From Cochliopodium minus (taxonomy: Eukaryota; Discosea; Himatismenida; Cochliopodiidae), in the NCBI GenBank assembly GCA_024220525.1, contig JAMYWO010000060.1, positions 155,757 through 177,488 on the forward strand: DNA of 21,732 nucleotides. The letters are read 5' to 3'. Below the pieces are notes generated by a model. The model was not told where the DNA came from. It searched no databases and worked only from the letters and a program-made list of their open reading frames with translations. The translations under genes were made by a program, and so were the position numbers. Shown in pieces: positions 1 through 10,162 of this stretch (its first letter is position 1; each line of letters begins with the position of its first letter).

Positions 1-2498
1 AATAGAAGTCTCCGCAAAGTTCGGAACATGGACAGGCTCGTCTCTTGTATTGATAACTTGTTCACAGTTCCACCTCCTCTACATGTCCCGCACCTTGCCC
101 AACACCTTTGCGTTATCCTTCATTTTGCTCGCTCATTACCTTTGGCTACAAGAAAGATACACAAAACTCATTTTCGTGTTTACTTTCATTGTAGTTGTTT
201 TAGGTGAAATTATGATTAATTTATTTTTTAAATTTTATCAATTTTATTTTTTTAATAATTTGATTAATATTTTTAAGAATTTTTGATTATAATATTATTG
301 AATTAAATTATCTTTTATTTCACATTTTTTTAAAAAATAATTTTAAATTGTAATTTTCTGATTTAAACTTTTTTTTTTCAGAGCGAAACTATTCTCATAT
401 TTTGTCCTATCGCCCTCGAAATCTTGTTCCGTAGAAAATTTCTTCCGTTGGTTGGTCTTCTGTGGGTTCATGGGTTCTCTCATTTCTTTTGTAAAAAAAA
501 TCTATTTTCAATCTATTTTCTTCTTTAAAATTTTAATTATTTTCACTTTTTAATGTTCAAAATATTTTATAATTTTTAATTTTATTATTAAAATTAAATT
601 TTTAATTCACTTTTTATTTTGATTACATTTTCGATTATTATTTTTTTGATATATTTTCGTTTCTTTCTTTAATTATTTTTTTATTTTTAATTAATTAATT
701 TTTTTAATTTTAATTAATTATTTTTTATTTAATTATTTTTATTGAATTATTTTTTTTCATATTTAATTTTATTCTTTTAGTGATAACTGTTTCTGATAGA
801 CAGCATATTTTGGAAAAGATTGTTGTGGCCAGAGGGAGATTTGTTAATTTTCAATGTTGTGGAAAATAAAAGTGGGAATTATGGTGTTTCTCCTTATTAT
901 TGGTATTTTTTTGTTGCCCTCCCCAAACTTCTCATGGGTTCCATTTTCTTGGTACAAAAAAAAAATATAAATAAAAAACAAAATAAAATAAAATAAAATA
1001 CATTTTATTGAAAATAATAAAAAAATTAATCAAAAAAAAAAAAATATGAAAAATATGAAAAAACATAAAAAATATTTACAAAAAAATTAATAAACATAAA
1101 AAAATAATGAAAAATAAAATAAAAAATATTGAAAAATAATAAAAGAATAAAAATAAAAAAAAAGAATAAAAAAATAAAAAAATAATTAAAAATAATTAAA
1201 AATGAATGTATTTTTAGGTTCCAATAGGACTTTATTTCGATTCAAAATTGAGAGTGATCGCAAGAGCAGCTTTCTTCTTTTTGGTTGTTTATTCCATTCT
1301 TCCACACAAGGAACTCCGCTTCATCTTTTACGTGGTTCCCCTCTTCAACCTCATGGCTGCAGAAGGTCTAAGTAGATTGTAAAAAAAAAAATAATTAAAA
1401 AGAATGAAAAATAAAAAATATAAAAATAATAAATCATAAATGAAAATAAAATAAATAATAAAATAAATAATAAATAAAAAAATAATAAAATAAATAAAAT
1501 AATAAAATAAATAAAAATTTAAAATATAAAATAAATAAAATAATAAAATAATAATAATAATAAATAAAATAAAAAAAAAAAAATATTATTTTGTTAATAG
1601 GAGAAAAGGTTATATCCAAACCAGCAGTAAAAACAAAAAGACACCTTTCATCTTCTCTCCTAGAATTTTCTTCAACACTTTCGTTTGTTTGATCATCATT
1701 TCTTTCGCCATTTCCGTCAACTTTCTCTTTATATCAAGCTACAACTATCCTGGAGGTTTAAAAAAATTATTTTTTTTTAATTTAAATTTTTATTAATTTT
1801 TTTTATTTAAATATTTATTAATTTTTTTTAATTTAAATATTTATTAATTTTTATTTTTATTTTTATTTTATTTTAAAATTTTTTATTTTTTTTGATTTGA
1901 TTTGATTTTATTAGGAGACGCAATCTCTTCTTTGAATGAAATCATTGTTAACAAACACGGCCAAGATTACAACGGTCCTCCCATCAAAGTTCACATTGAC
2001 AACTTGTCCGCCCAAACAGGTGTCTCTCGCTTCTCCGAAATAAATTATCCCTTTAAAATAATGTAAAATAACAAAAAAAATTTCAAATTAATTAATTTTA
2101 TTTTTTATTAATTTTTATTTTCATTTTTAATATTTAATATTTTTTTTTTTCAAATTTCTCCCTTTATTTTTTCTCATTTTTTTTTTATTTTTTTCATTTA
2201 TCAATAATGTTTAAAATTTTTGCTCTTAATTTTTAGTTAAAAAAATAAATATTTTCTCCTTTTTTTTATTTATTAATTTTAAATTAAATAATTAAAATTT
2301 TTTATTCTCAATAGATATTCGAAAGAGGAAGGAGTGACCGATTTCAATCAGTTTGATTATTTGCTCTCTGAAGCAAAGTATCTTCATGGCTTTGAAGTTG
2401 TTCGCATCATTGAGGCTTTTGATCATATCAAAAAATCTTTTCCTACTCCTGAAGTCATCTTTGAAGATAAAATTTTCATTCATGAAAGGAGAAGATAA
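1..2498 (+). CDS. ALG12: ALG12 mannosyltransferase, middle and C-terminal part (5'-truncated by window edge, two frame breaks)
   Basis: This is the C-terminal three quarters of dolichyl-P-Man:Man7GlcNAc2-PP-dolichol alpha-1,6-mannosyltransferase, a multi-pass ER membrane enzyme (GT22 family) that adds the eighth mannose to the lipid-linked N-glycan precursor. Exons I read are 6-203, 382-490, 781-951, 1218-1378, 1601-1755, 1915-2062 and 2315-2498, all with GT...AG borders. Landmarks are CSQFHLLYMSRTLPN in the first exon, FWKRLLWPEGD and ENKSGNYGVSP around 805-885, the LPHKELRF motif near 1305, YNYPGG across the intron at 1756, and a lumenal AQTGVSRF near 2010. Bases 1-5 (aatag) look like the end of an intron. 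From 796 to the stop all exon phases agree. Upstream they do not: exon 6-203 ends in phase 1 while 382-490 reads in phase 0, and one extra base (795) lies between the LITVS and IDSIFW segments. The identity is firm. Whether the gene is intact is not. Confidence 0.9.
795..795 (+). other. Apparent single-base frame break in ALG12 exon 3
   Basis: Exon 781-951 continues the preceding exon in phase 1 as LITVS (783-794), then needs to move one base forward to read IDSIFWKRLLWPEGD from 796. Read without that step it meets a stop within a few codons. In other ALG12 proteins the two segments are adjacent (an LTVxVDSYFW-like string), so one surplus base here is the simplest reading. It could be a sequencing or assembly indel, or real decay. 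Confidence 0.55.
952..1217 (+). repeat. A-rich low-complexity ALG12 intron
   Basis: This intron between GT at 952 and AG at 1216-1217 is composed nearly only of A with scattered T, as degenerate AAAAT/AAATA units. The same style of sequence fills the next ALG12 intron (1379-1600) and the intron that runs off the right end of the window. No coding signal is visible in it. Confidence 0.85.
1379..1600 (+). repeat. A-rich low-complexity ALG12 intron
   Basis: This GT...AG intron is built of AAATAAA/AATAATAA-type units, broken by only a few bases. Long reading frames on the opposite strand here are artefacts of the composition. It splices in frame (phase 2) between the exon ending in a GLSRL-like string and the one opening with RKGYIQ. 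Confidence 0.85.
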
Positions 2499-2999
2499 AA
2501 TAAATTATAAATAATTTTATTTATTATTTTAATCTTAAATAATATTTTATAATAATAAAAATATAATTAAAAAAATGAGAGAAAAAGAGTTTCAATATTT
2601 TTTAAATGAGATCTCAAATTATTTCTCTTTTTTTTACAGATAATCCATTTTCGGCACAAATTTTTCTTTTTTATAATTAATCAAAATCTTAATTCGAAGG
2701 TTTACAATATTTTGGAGTCTAATTTTGAACTTTAATTCTTTCCATTTCAAAAAATTTTACATTCCTTACAAGATCATTCTTTCAAACCCTATCCTTTTTC
2801 TTAACCTTTTCTTTCCAATTCAATAAATAGTTTCTTATAATATAAAAAAATTTTAAAGAAATGATTATTTAAATGAGAAAAAGTACCAAGATCAATGTTT
2901 CCAGATATTTCATATTATTATTTTTTTTTTATTCAATCTTTTAAATTTTTAGCAATGATTAAAAAATAAAATATAAAAAAAGAAAAACCTGAATAAAAA
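2499..2999. other. Intergenic stretch between ALG12 and the ADP-ribosyltransferase gene
   Basis: About 500 bp of AT-rich DNA with no reading frame, tRNA-like or repeat structure that I can support. It holds the 3' flank of ALG12 (several AATAAA-like strings) and the promoter side of the gene starting at 3000. In-frame TAA codons just before 3000 rule out an unspliced N-terminal extension of that gene. Confidence 0.6.
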
Positions 3000-3788
3000 A
3001 TGCAAAATTTAGTAAATAATCAAACAAAATTTAATGTAGAGGGAAACATTGAATCAATCTACTTTAAAAAGAGAATAATAGATTCATGCCAAACTGATCA
3101 AACAAACAAAAGAAATAAATTGTTGGAAAAGGATTCAACCCTTCAAAGAAGAAAATCGAATTCAAGTTTCATTAAAGAGAAGGAATACATCGAAACAAAC
3201 ATTTACAAATCCAAAATTCTTTTCTATGATGCATTTCCAGTTTCGGAGTATGAAGTAGTTGAATATACAAAGAATCCAAGAATAAATAATATCTTGAAAG
3301 CTGATAATGCTGATAGATTAGAGATGAACAAGAAGATCATCAGGAACATCGACAACTTTATCCAAAATTTTAATCAAGAATTCTGTGAAATTTACAAATC
3401 TCAACAAACTAATAATTCTTTTGAATATTCCCATTTCTTTTCCAACAACTTGGAAAATGGGATGGTGGTCTACAGAGGAACAAATCTGAACAATGAAGAA
3501 TTAAATTTATTCAAAGAGGGAGAAGAACTTAGAAATACTTTTTTCGCATCTTGTTCACTGAAAAAAGAAATAGCAGAAGACTTTATCCATTCATATCCTA
3601 ATTCCATAGAAGTTTTGTTCACTATTTTTCTTCCTTATCATCTTCAAAATAACTTTGCTTATTTAGAAGGTATTACTTCTCATAGAGGTGAACAAGAAAT
3701 TTTGATTAGACCTTATAGAAAGTTTAAGGTTTTAAAGAAAGAAGAAATTGTAAATAATCTTGTTAAAATTAATCTTGAAATGTTTTAA
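3000..3788 (+). CDS. Intronless ADP-ribosyltransferase (ART) domain protein
   Basis: A 262-residue protein whose C-terminal half carries the three signature elements of arginine-type (R-S-E) mono-ADP-ribosyltransferases. There is an Arg in VVYRG (R159), an FASCS element (182-186) in the place of the usual F-x-S-T-S, and an E-x-E pair in HRGEQEILI (E231, E233). The family uses NAD+ to modify proteins; the E-x-E pair usually predicts an arginine acceptor. Residues 1-70 are hydrophilic, Lys/Asn-rich and low in recognisable structure. I see no signal peptide or membrane segment, so a cytosolic or nuclear protein is likely. ATG at 3000 follows an in-frame TAA. It is the only gene of substantial length here without an intron, which raises the possibility of recent arrival by transfer or retroposition, although its base composition matches its neighbours. 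The substrate is unknown. Confidence 0.72.
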   Translation: MQNLVNNQTKFNVEGNIESIYFKKRIIDSCQTDQTNKRNKLLEKDSTLQRRKSNSSFIKEKEYIETNIYKSKILFYDAFPVSEYEVVEYTKNPRINNILKADNADRLEMNKKIIRNIDNFIQNFNQEFCEIYKSQQTNNSFEYSHFFSNNLENGMVVYRGTNLNNEELNLFKEGEELRNTFFASCSLKKEIAEDFIHSYPNSIEVLFTIFLPYHLQNNFAYLEGITSHRGEQEILIRPYRKFKVLKKEEIVNNLVKINLEMF

Positions 3789-4163
3789 ATTGAAAATTTT
3801 TTAATTAAAATGAATTTTTTTGTAAAAGTAATTTATCTTTTTTTTCTTTTTAAATTTTTATTGAAATTTCTTTGATCAAATAATAAAAGTAAACTTATAT
3901 CTGAACAAAGGAGGAAAAAAAGAAGTTTTATTTCTGAAACCCAAAAGCAATAAGAAAGAAAAAGAAAAGATAAATCAGATTTTATTCACAAATTTTTATT
4001 TACAAAATTTATTTTGAACAAAGGTTTATACAAAAATATTAAAAAGTGGAAAGGCCAAAAAAATGAGAGATTATTTACAAAAAAAGAAGGATACAATAAA
4101 AACAAAAAAGAGGGTAGCAACGAAATGACAGATTAGAGATAAAGATGTAGTAAAAATGAAGAA
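3789..4163. other. Convergent 3' flanks of the ART and kinase genes
   Basis: 375 bp between two convergent stop codons. The left part is T-rich and the right part A-rich, as expected for transcript ends read from opposite strands. AATAAA occurs at about 3881. There is no open frame or structured RNA that I can support. Confidence 0.6.
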
Positions 4164-5781
4164 TTAGATTTGTTCTTGGAAAGTGTCAAAGTAGTAATTT
4201 TCAAGAACAGAAACAACATCCGAAATGGAAGCACGTTGATCAGGATCATAAACAAGACAATCGTTGAGCAAGTCTTTTACGAAAGCGGGCAAAGAGGAAG
4301 GGATTTCGAGGGAAAGAGATTGGTTGGCAACCCCTTCAGAAACAACCTTGGATTCTTTGGTGGAATGATAAGGAAGTTTCTTGGTCAAGATCTCCCAGAA
4401 AATAACTCCGAAACTCCAAACTTCACCCCTTTTTTTTTTGGAAAAAAAAGATTGATAAGAATAAGATAAGAAAGGGATAAAAAGTCCTTTTTTTATTATT
4501 ATATTCTTTTATATTTCTTTCAAAATTAAACTATTAAATAAAAAAAAAGAAGAGATTTGTTTACTTTTTGGAGAAAGTGTTGGATAATGTTTGTTCAGGG
4601 CTTCTCCATCTAGCATTGGCACGTTTGGTGGGATAGTTTTTGGAATCAATGAAGCAAGACAATCCAAAATCAGTGATCTTGACGATATAATGAGAGGAAT
4701 CATCTTCATATTTGAGGAGGATGTTCTTGGAGGTGATATCATTATGAAGGATACTGCTCTTTTCATTGATGCCATTGATCCCTCTTGCAATATAGACTGC
4801 CAATTTGATTTGATTCTGATGGCTATCGAGATATTCGTTCTTGCTTTCTTTGTGGATGAGATCATAGAGTGATAAGTCCATGAGCTCAGTGATGATGCAA
4901 AGATGAGGAGTCTTGCAATATCCATAGAGCTTCAAAACATATGGATTCTCGTCCTTATTGAGAGTACTGGAAATATAATAAATATTAATTAAGAAAAAAA
5001 GGTGGAAGAATATTCATTTTGAAATTGAAGCAAAAAAAAATTTTGTTCAATAGATGAAGATTAAATTATATTTTATGAATGAGGGGATATTATTAATTTT
5101 TTATTATTTTTACCTTAATATTTCCAATTCATTCATAAAGGTATCTAATGATGTATTTTTCTCTTTACTTGGCTTCAACACTTTGATTGCAGCCTTTTCA
5201 TCTTCTATATCTGCATCGATTCTCCCCGACCATACATCTGAAAAATTCCCCTCTCCAATAAATTCTTTGAATTCAATAGATTTGTATTCTATCAACTTCA
5301 TATTATTGTTGTTTGGTAATTCATTCACCCCAAAATCTGTTTATTAAAAAAATCATTTTTAATAAAAATTAGATGGGAATAAAAAAGGGCATATATAAAG
5401 GATATAAATAATATAATTAAGAATGGAAAGAAAGAAATTATGAAAAATAAGAATTTTTATCTCTTTTTGTTTGATCATATACAAAAGGGGGGAATGTATT
5501 ATTTATTTTTATTATTTACCAATTATTTGGTTTCCCATGATATCCCCACCAGATAATAAATCAGGATAGTCATCATAGTTGTTTACATCTAAGATTTGTG
5601 AATATTCCAAGATTGAATTCTCATTTGTTTCTTCCTTTGCGTTTAATAGATTCTCAAAATTCATCCCACTGTTCTTCTTTGTTAATATGAATTCTTCATA
5701 TAGATTGATGGAACTGTAATTACTTGCATTTTGATTATCTTCATCCAAAATATCCAATTTTCTTCTTTTGTTTGATGACAT
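4164..5781 (-). CDS. TKL-like protein kinase with HND catalytic loop
   Basis: A 383-residue kinase in four exons: 5781-5520, 5336-5114, 4966-4565 and 4428-4164, with all phases consistent. Residues 1-90 are acidic and polar and begin with a basic MSSNKRRKLD patch that could be a nuclear signal. The kinase domain follows: glycine loop IGEGNFSDVW (114-123), ATP-anchoring lysine in AAIKVL (K139), helix-C Glu in MNELEIL (E157), catalytic loop LHNDITSKNILL (H236-N-D238), DFG (261-263), an SPE in place of APE (284-286), and GEVWSFGVIFWEIL in the C-lobe. The catalytic Asp, the Asn243 metal ligand and the DFG are kept, so activity is likely. The HRD arginine is Asn, a non-RD form that does not rely on activation-loop phosphorylation in the usual way. 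The overall look is tyrosine-kinase-like (TKL), with probable Ser/Thr specificity. It is convergent with the ART gene. Confidence 0.85.
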
Positions 5782-6574
5782 TTTTTATTTATTTTAATAG
5801 TGTATTTATTTTTTTTATTTTTTATATTTTTATTGTTTGATGATTGTATTTATAATTTGAAGAGAATTATAGTGTTGTATTCCCACTACTTTTTGTTTCT
5901 TTTCTTATCTTATTCCTTATTAATTTTTGTTTGTGTTATTTTCTTGAGGTTTTTTGATTTTTTTTTTTTTTATATTTTTAATATATTACTTAAAAAAAAT
6001 TATAATAATTTTATAGAAGGAAGAGAATCTCAATTTATATATTTAAAAAATTATGAATAAACAAATACATTTTTTTTTTGAACAAGATCTTTCAATTTAT
6101 TTTACATTTTTTTCTTTCTTTGAAGAATTTTATATATATTTTATATATTATTTTAATTTCACTGAGAAAAATAAAAAAAAAATAATTAATTGTAAAGATC
6201 TAAAAATAAATGGAGAAAGATGAGTATTTGAAGAATTTCTGATGATATTTGGATTTATCGTTGTTAATTCAAAAAAATTTATTGAAACATATTTTTAAAT
6301 TTTAGAAAGAAGAGAATCTCCTATAAATCAAGAATATTTTTGAACAATTTATTTTACTATCTAAAGAAATCTATGACCATTTACTAAATATATTTTTATA
6401 ATACTCAATATATTAACAAAATATAAATATTCATTACTTCAAAAAAAAAAAAGCCTACTTTAAAATTGCTAATTATTAAAGAATAATTCATATAAAATAT
6501 TCATATAAAATCAAAGAATTATCTCCGTCAATTAACCCAATTGTTTATACATTTCAAATTTTTTGTTAGCAAAT
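5782..6574. other. Upstream region of the kinase, no gene seen
   Basis: About 790 bp of AT-rich DNA. The first part is T-rich on the + strand and would contain the kinase promoter (minus-strand gene starting at 5781). Short + strand frames here are low-complexity Phe/Leu/Ile strings without gene character. A short direct repeat (tcatataaaatattcatataaaat) occurs at about 6488-6511. Nothing else is supportable. Confidence 0.5.
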
Positions 6575-6733
6575 TTATGGAAAGTAGAAATATTGGATAT
6601 TTAGATAAACTGTAAGATGACCANTCCCAGGGATGGATATAGTGATATTATTCTCGATTGTAAGACATAAATTGGAAGAATTGATGCTATTGAATCTGTA
6701 TTCTTGATCCAATTTCCTTTTCTTGCTATTCAT
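6575..6733 (-). CDS. Small orphan reading frame with KKRKLD start
   Basis: A 52-codon minus-strand frame opens at ATG 6733 with MNSKKRKLDQEYRF and stops at TAA 6577-6575. It contains the ambiguous base n near 6624 in a Pro-Gly context. I do not recognise it. It has more coding-like composition than its surroundings (varied residues, alternation of hydrophobic and polar). Its basic start resembles the first residues of the kinase gene (MSSNKRRKLD), so it may be an exon of an unfound gene, a remnant of a related gene, or chance. It lies on the same strand as the kinase downstream and FAN1 upstream. Confidence 0.3.
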   Translation of the reverse strand: MNSKKRKLDQEYRFNSINSSNLCLTIENNITISIPGXGHLTVYLNIQYFYFP

Positions 6734-6995
6734 TTTAGATTTTTTTTTTTAAACTTTTTTGAAAAGGAAAAAGAAATTTTGAACTGAGGTGAATCAACAA
6801 TATAACTGAACAAAATGTGAAAAAGAGATGGTTTGTGGGTGGATATTAATTCTCCCTTTTGAGAAGGAAATAAATTTTTTTTTTTTAGATATCTTCATTT
6901 TTTTATGTCAGAAATATCAAAAGACAATTAAAAAAAAAAAAAAAAATCTTTTTAATCTATTCCTTTCTTTTTCTTGCGTTTTGAATTTGTTTTTT
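6734..6995. other. 3' flank of FAN1
   Basis: 262 bp between the small orphan frame and the FAN1 stop codon. AT-rich with long A and T runs (for example around 6930-6946). No gene is visible. Confidence 0.5.
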
Positions 6996-9652
6996 TTATT
7001 TTGATATTTTTTTCTCCACATGTAAAATTTCCACATCAAATCCCATGTACAAAAGCTGATCAATCCAAACACGTTGATGAGAAGAAAGTTTATCGCCAGG
7101 TCCTATTATTTTAAAAAAAAGAGATGAAAAAAAAGATATGTTGTGATGATTATTTTTTTAAAATATATTTTTATTAATTTTAAATATAAAATAAAAATAA
7201 AAACAAAAAACAAAAAATAAGAAATAAAAATAAAAATAAACAAAAAAATTTTACAAAAAACAAAATTATTATATTATTACCTTTCACCTCAACTAATTTA
7301 GCGTGACTAACGAAAGAAGTAGGAGTGAGATCAATTCGATACAAAAAAAGATCAGGCAAACCCTTGTACCAATTCTTGTAATCCTCCGCCATCAACCTCA
7401 AAAGCAGAGAAAGTCTCTTAGGTTTGACACAAAACACAACATCCTGCAAAACATCCAAAGGATAATTCCAATCGACACCAATACAAGGACAATTTTTGTG
7501 TGTACTATAAGAATAAGAAAGAAAAATCTGGACTTTTTCTATGCAAGAAATTTCGATGAAATTTAAAATTTTTTCAATTTTTTCTTTTCTTTTTTCGTAA
7601 AACTCGTGGCTGTATATGTCCAAGGGAGCACTTTGGTAGGCGTTTTGGAAGCTGAATTTTATGGTGTCATCGAAGATGCATTCCCACAACAGGAGGCCGA
7701 ACAAAGTTCTGAACAAAGAGTTCTCGCTGTGAAATCCTTTCCACTTTTTATTCAAATAATGTTCTAAAGCTAATTCCTCTACTTTCTTTCCTTATAACAT
7801 ATTTTTTTTGATTTTTTATTTAATTTGTTTGATTTTTTTCCATAAAAATTTTTTTTATTGATTTTTATTTATTGTTTTTTATTTTTTTTTTTTATTTTTT
7901 TTTTTACCTTCCCCTTTTTCATTTTCAAAAACAGATTTTTTCCCAGTTTGCGAAACAATTTGCTTTGCCTTGATGGTGACTATTCTCTCATTCAAATCCG
8001 TAATGCGAGGATACTTCCTGGTTTTCCAAGATATGGGTGGTTTGGAAAGAGAAGTTGCTTTTTTTTCCAAAGCATTCTTATAACCTCCTTTCACTATAAC
8101 ATCTTTTAATCTAAGAAAAAAAAATTTTAAAAAAATAAAACTAAAAATAAAAAACAAAAAAATAAAAATCAATAAAAAATAAAAAATAAATAATAAAATA
8201 AAATAAATAATAAAAATAAGAAATAAATAAATAATAAAAATAAAAAATAAAAAAATAAAAAATAAAATAAAAAATAAAAATAAAAAAATTAAAAAAAATT
8301 ATTGAAAAACAAAATTTGTTAATTAAACTTTAAAAAAAAAATTTAAAAAAAATCAAATTAAAATCACCCCTTATCACATATTTCTAGTGCTTGTCTTTTG
8401 AAATTGAAATGTTTCAAATTTGTAGATAACCTAGCCCAATAAAACCCTCTCTTGTAATACTTTTTGGTGATGGAAAGAGACAAAAGAAAGCGTATGAGAG
8501 TGAGAGAAAGTCTGTCTTTGATTTTTTCTGTGAAACTTATCCCTGATTTAATAATGGAAAGGTAAATCCATTCTGCTCTGAACTTTGCCAAAACAAGGTT
8601 GTTTTCTTCTAAAATAGAAATAAAAATAAAAATAAAATAATAAAAAATAATAAAAAATATTTCACCATCTTCGATTAAGTCAATTATATTGTTTTTATTT
8701 TTATTAATTTCGTCCAATTTCCGTCTTTTGGACTCCCTGTCTTCTATATCTATTTCTAGTTTGACTTTTGGGAAACAAAGCTGCTCATAAGTGGGCAATG
8801 GAGGGAGAATGCTCAAAAACTCTGTGGGTGTATGCAAAGGAACAGGTAGCTCTCGTTCTAAAAATTTTATAATTTATTTATTTTTACTCTTATTAAATTA
8901 TTTTGTTTTTAAAATTATCTTTAATTTTATTAAAATTCTTATTTTTTAATTTATTTAAAATTCTTTTACTTAAATTTATTATTTTATTATAATTATTTTA
9001 TTTTTATTTTCAAATTATTTTTATTTTTAAATTTTTTATTTTATTTTTTTTTAACCTTCTATAATCATTTCCAAAGTTCTATGCAAATTTGAAAATTGGC
9101 TAATATTATTCAATGGATCATGATGACAATCAAAATAATTCATCAAATAAGCAATACAAACAAATAAAATCTCCACTATAATTTTCTTCGCTTTAACTGG
9201 TTCTTTGTCTCTATTAGAAAGGATTTCCTCGTAAATGTGTTTAAGTTGTATTGCTTCTTCATAATCTTCCAACTGTTTTCTGTTGTTGAATATTTTTTCT
9301 TGACAACATTTGTAAGGAAAAAATTTAATAGCTCCAATGTCAATCAACAATAAAGTGTTTTCTTGTAAAAAAATAAAATTATTGTTTTCTAAAAATCTTC
9401 TTTATAAATCTTACTTTGTGGATTTGATTTATTGAAAAATAACCTATAAATCATCTCCAACAGTTTTTTTGTTTTTAGTGAGATTGCTATTAGAGGAAAT
9501 TCCTTGTACTTTTCTTCTTTAGTTAAGATGCTTGCTACTTGTTTAAGAACATTTTCGTTTGGTTGAGGAAATTTATCTATTATATGTTGCACAAGCTCAA
9601 ATTTTTTTTTCTTTGATACATTTGTCTTTTTATCGACTTTTTAATTTTTTTG

Positions 9653-9683
<31 letters not shown>

Positions 9684-10162
9684 CCAAGATTATTTTTTTT
9701 ACTTTGCTTTATTATTTCCTTTAATTCATCAACCACCAACATCTCCAAGATATGAATCAAATTGAAATCATATACTTTGGTTATCAATGCCAATTTGGAA
9801 TCTTTTAACTCAGATATTCTTGTGGGCATATCTATATGTTCATATATTAGCCACATGTTTTAATATATTACACTATTTGGCCTATCATTAAATTTACCAT
9901 CTATTTCTTCGTATGATAATTTTTCAGTTCTGAACCATGGTCCTTTTCTTTCAAATAATCTCACAAATAATCTTTGACAATCCTTTGATAATTTTCTTAA
10001 TTTATCTATACATTCCATCTCCTCTTCATAAAATAGATCCTTATATCTTTGAAGAGTATTATCGACAATGATCCAGAAATTATCATAATAATAAAAATTC
10101 CTGGGAATTTGAGAGCTACTAATATTATTCTCATCTCCCAATTCCACTATCTCCACTTCCAT
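6996..10162 (-). CDS. FAN1: FAN1 structure-specific nuclease (VRR-NUC), nine exons
   Basis: Fanconi-associated nuclease 1, a nuclear 5' flap endonuclease/exonuclease acting in interstrand crosslink repair. Exons: 10162-9874, 9831-9703, 9636-9415, 9361-9056, 8857-8666, 8608-8368, 8110-7908, 7790-7281 and 7102-6996. All phases agree and give 732 residues. The start matches the FAN1 core (FYYYDNFW, RLFVRLFERKGPWF, KLSYEEID); LLLIDIGAIKFFP, RAEWIYL, GFHSENSLFRTLFG and PLD follow. The VRR-NUC active site is complete: Glu in GFHSENS (about E550), GLPDLFLYR (D674) and LVEVKG (E695, K697), followed by GPGDKLSSHQRVWIDQLL. The human enzyme has about 1017 residues. The UBZ and SAP regions are absent here, so the protein resembles the shorter forms. 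The first intron (42 nt) must be removed because it holds an in-frame TAA at 9862-9860. TEN1 lies 153 bp upstream on the same strand. Confidence 0.93.
8111..8367. repeat. A-rich (+ strand) low-complexity FAN1 intron
   Basis: A 257-nt intron between FAN1 exons 6 and 7. It consists of AAATAAA/AAAAT-type units from about 8150 to 8300 on the + strand, so it is T-rich on the coding strand. The splice joins GG|A in ICDKG-LKDVIV in frame. Confidence 0.85.
9653..9680. repeat. TAAA tetranucleotide microsatellite in a FAN1 intron
   Basis: Seven near-perfect AAAT/TAAA units within the 66-nt intron between FAN1 exons 2 and 3 (9637-9702). It is intronic, so length changes would not alter the protein. Confidence 0.85.

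Noticed and set aside
1434-1619. Minus-strand frame rich in Phe/Tyr/Leu inside the ALG12 region
   Set aside because: It is the reverse of an A-rich intron; the protein is low-complexity and lies between two in-frame ALG12 exons.
2292-2483. Minus-strand 63-residue frame
   Set aside because: Antisense shadow of the last ALG12 exon, which is phase-consistent with the family's C-terminus.
4591-4872. Plus-strand 93-residue frame
   Set aside because: Antisense shadow of kinase exon 3 without any recognisable feature.
4509-4925. Long minus-strand frame overlapping the kinase exon
   Set aside because: Out-of-frame shadow of kinase exon 3; the other frame holds HND, DFG and SPE motifs.
9842-9862. 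Alternative genetic code with TAA read as an amino acid
   Set aside because: Many genes here end properly with TAA, glutamine is encoded by CAA/CAG, and a GT...AG intron explains the in-frame TAA.
9860-10162. Separate 100-residue gene ending in TAA at 9860
   Set aside because: Its sequence is the FAN1 N-terminal core and the same frame continues as FAN1 after a 42-nt intron.
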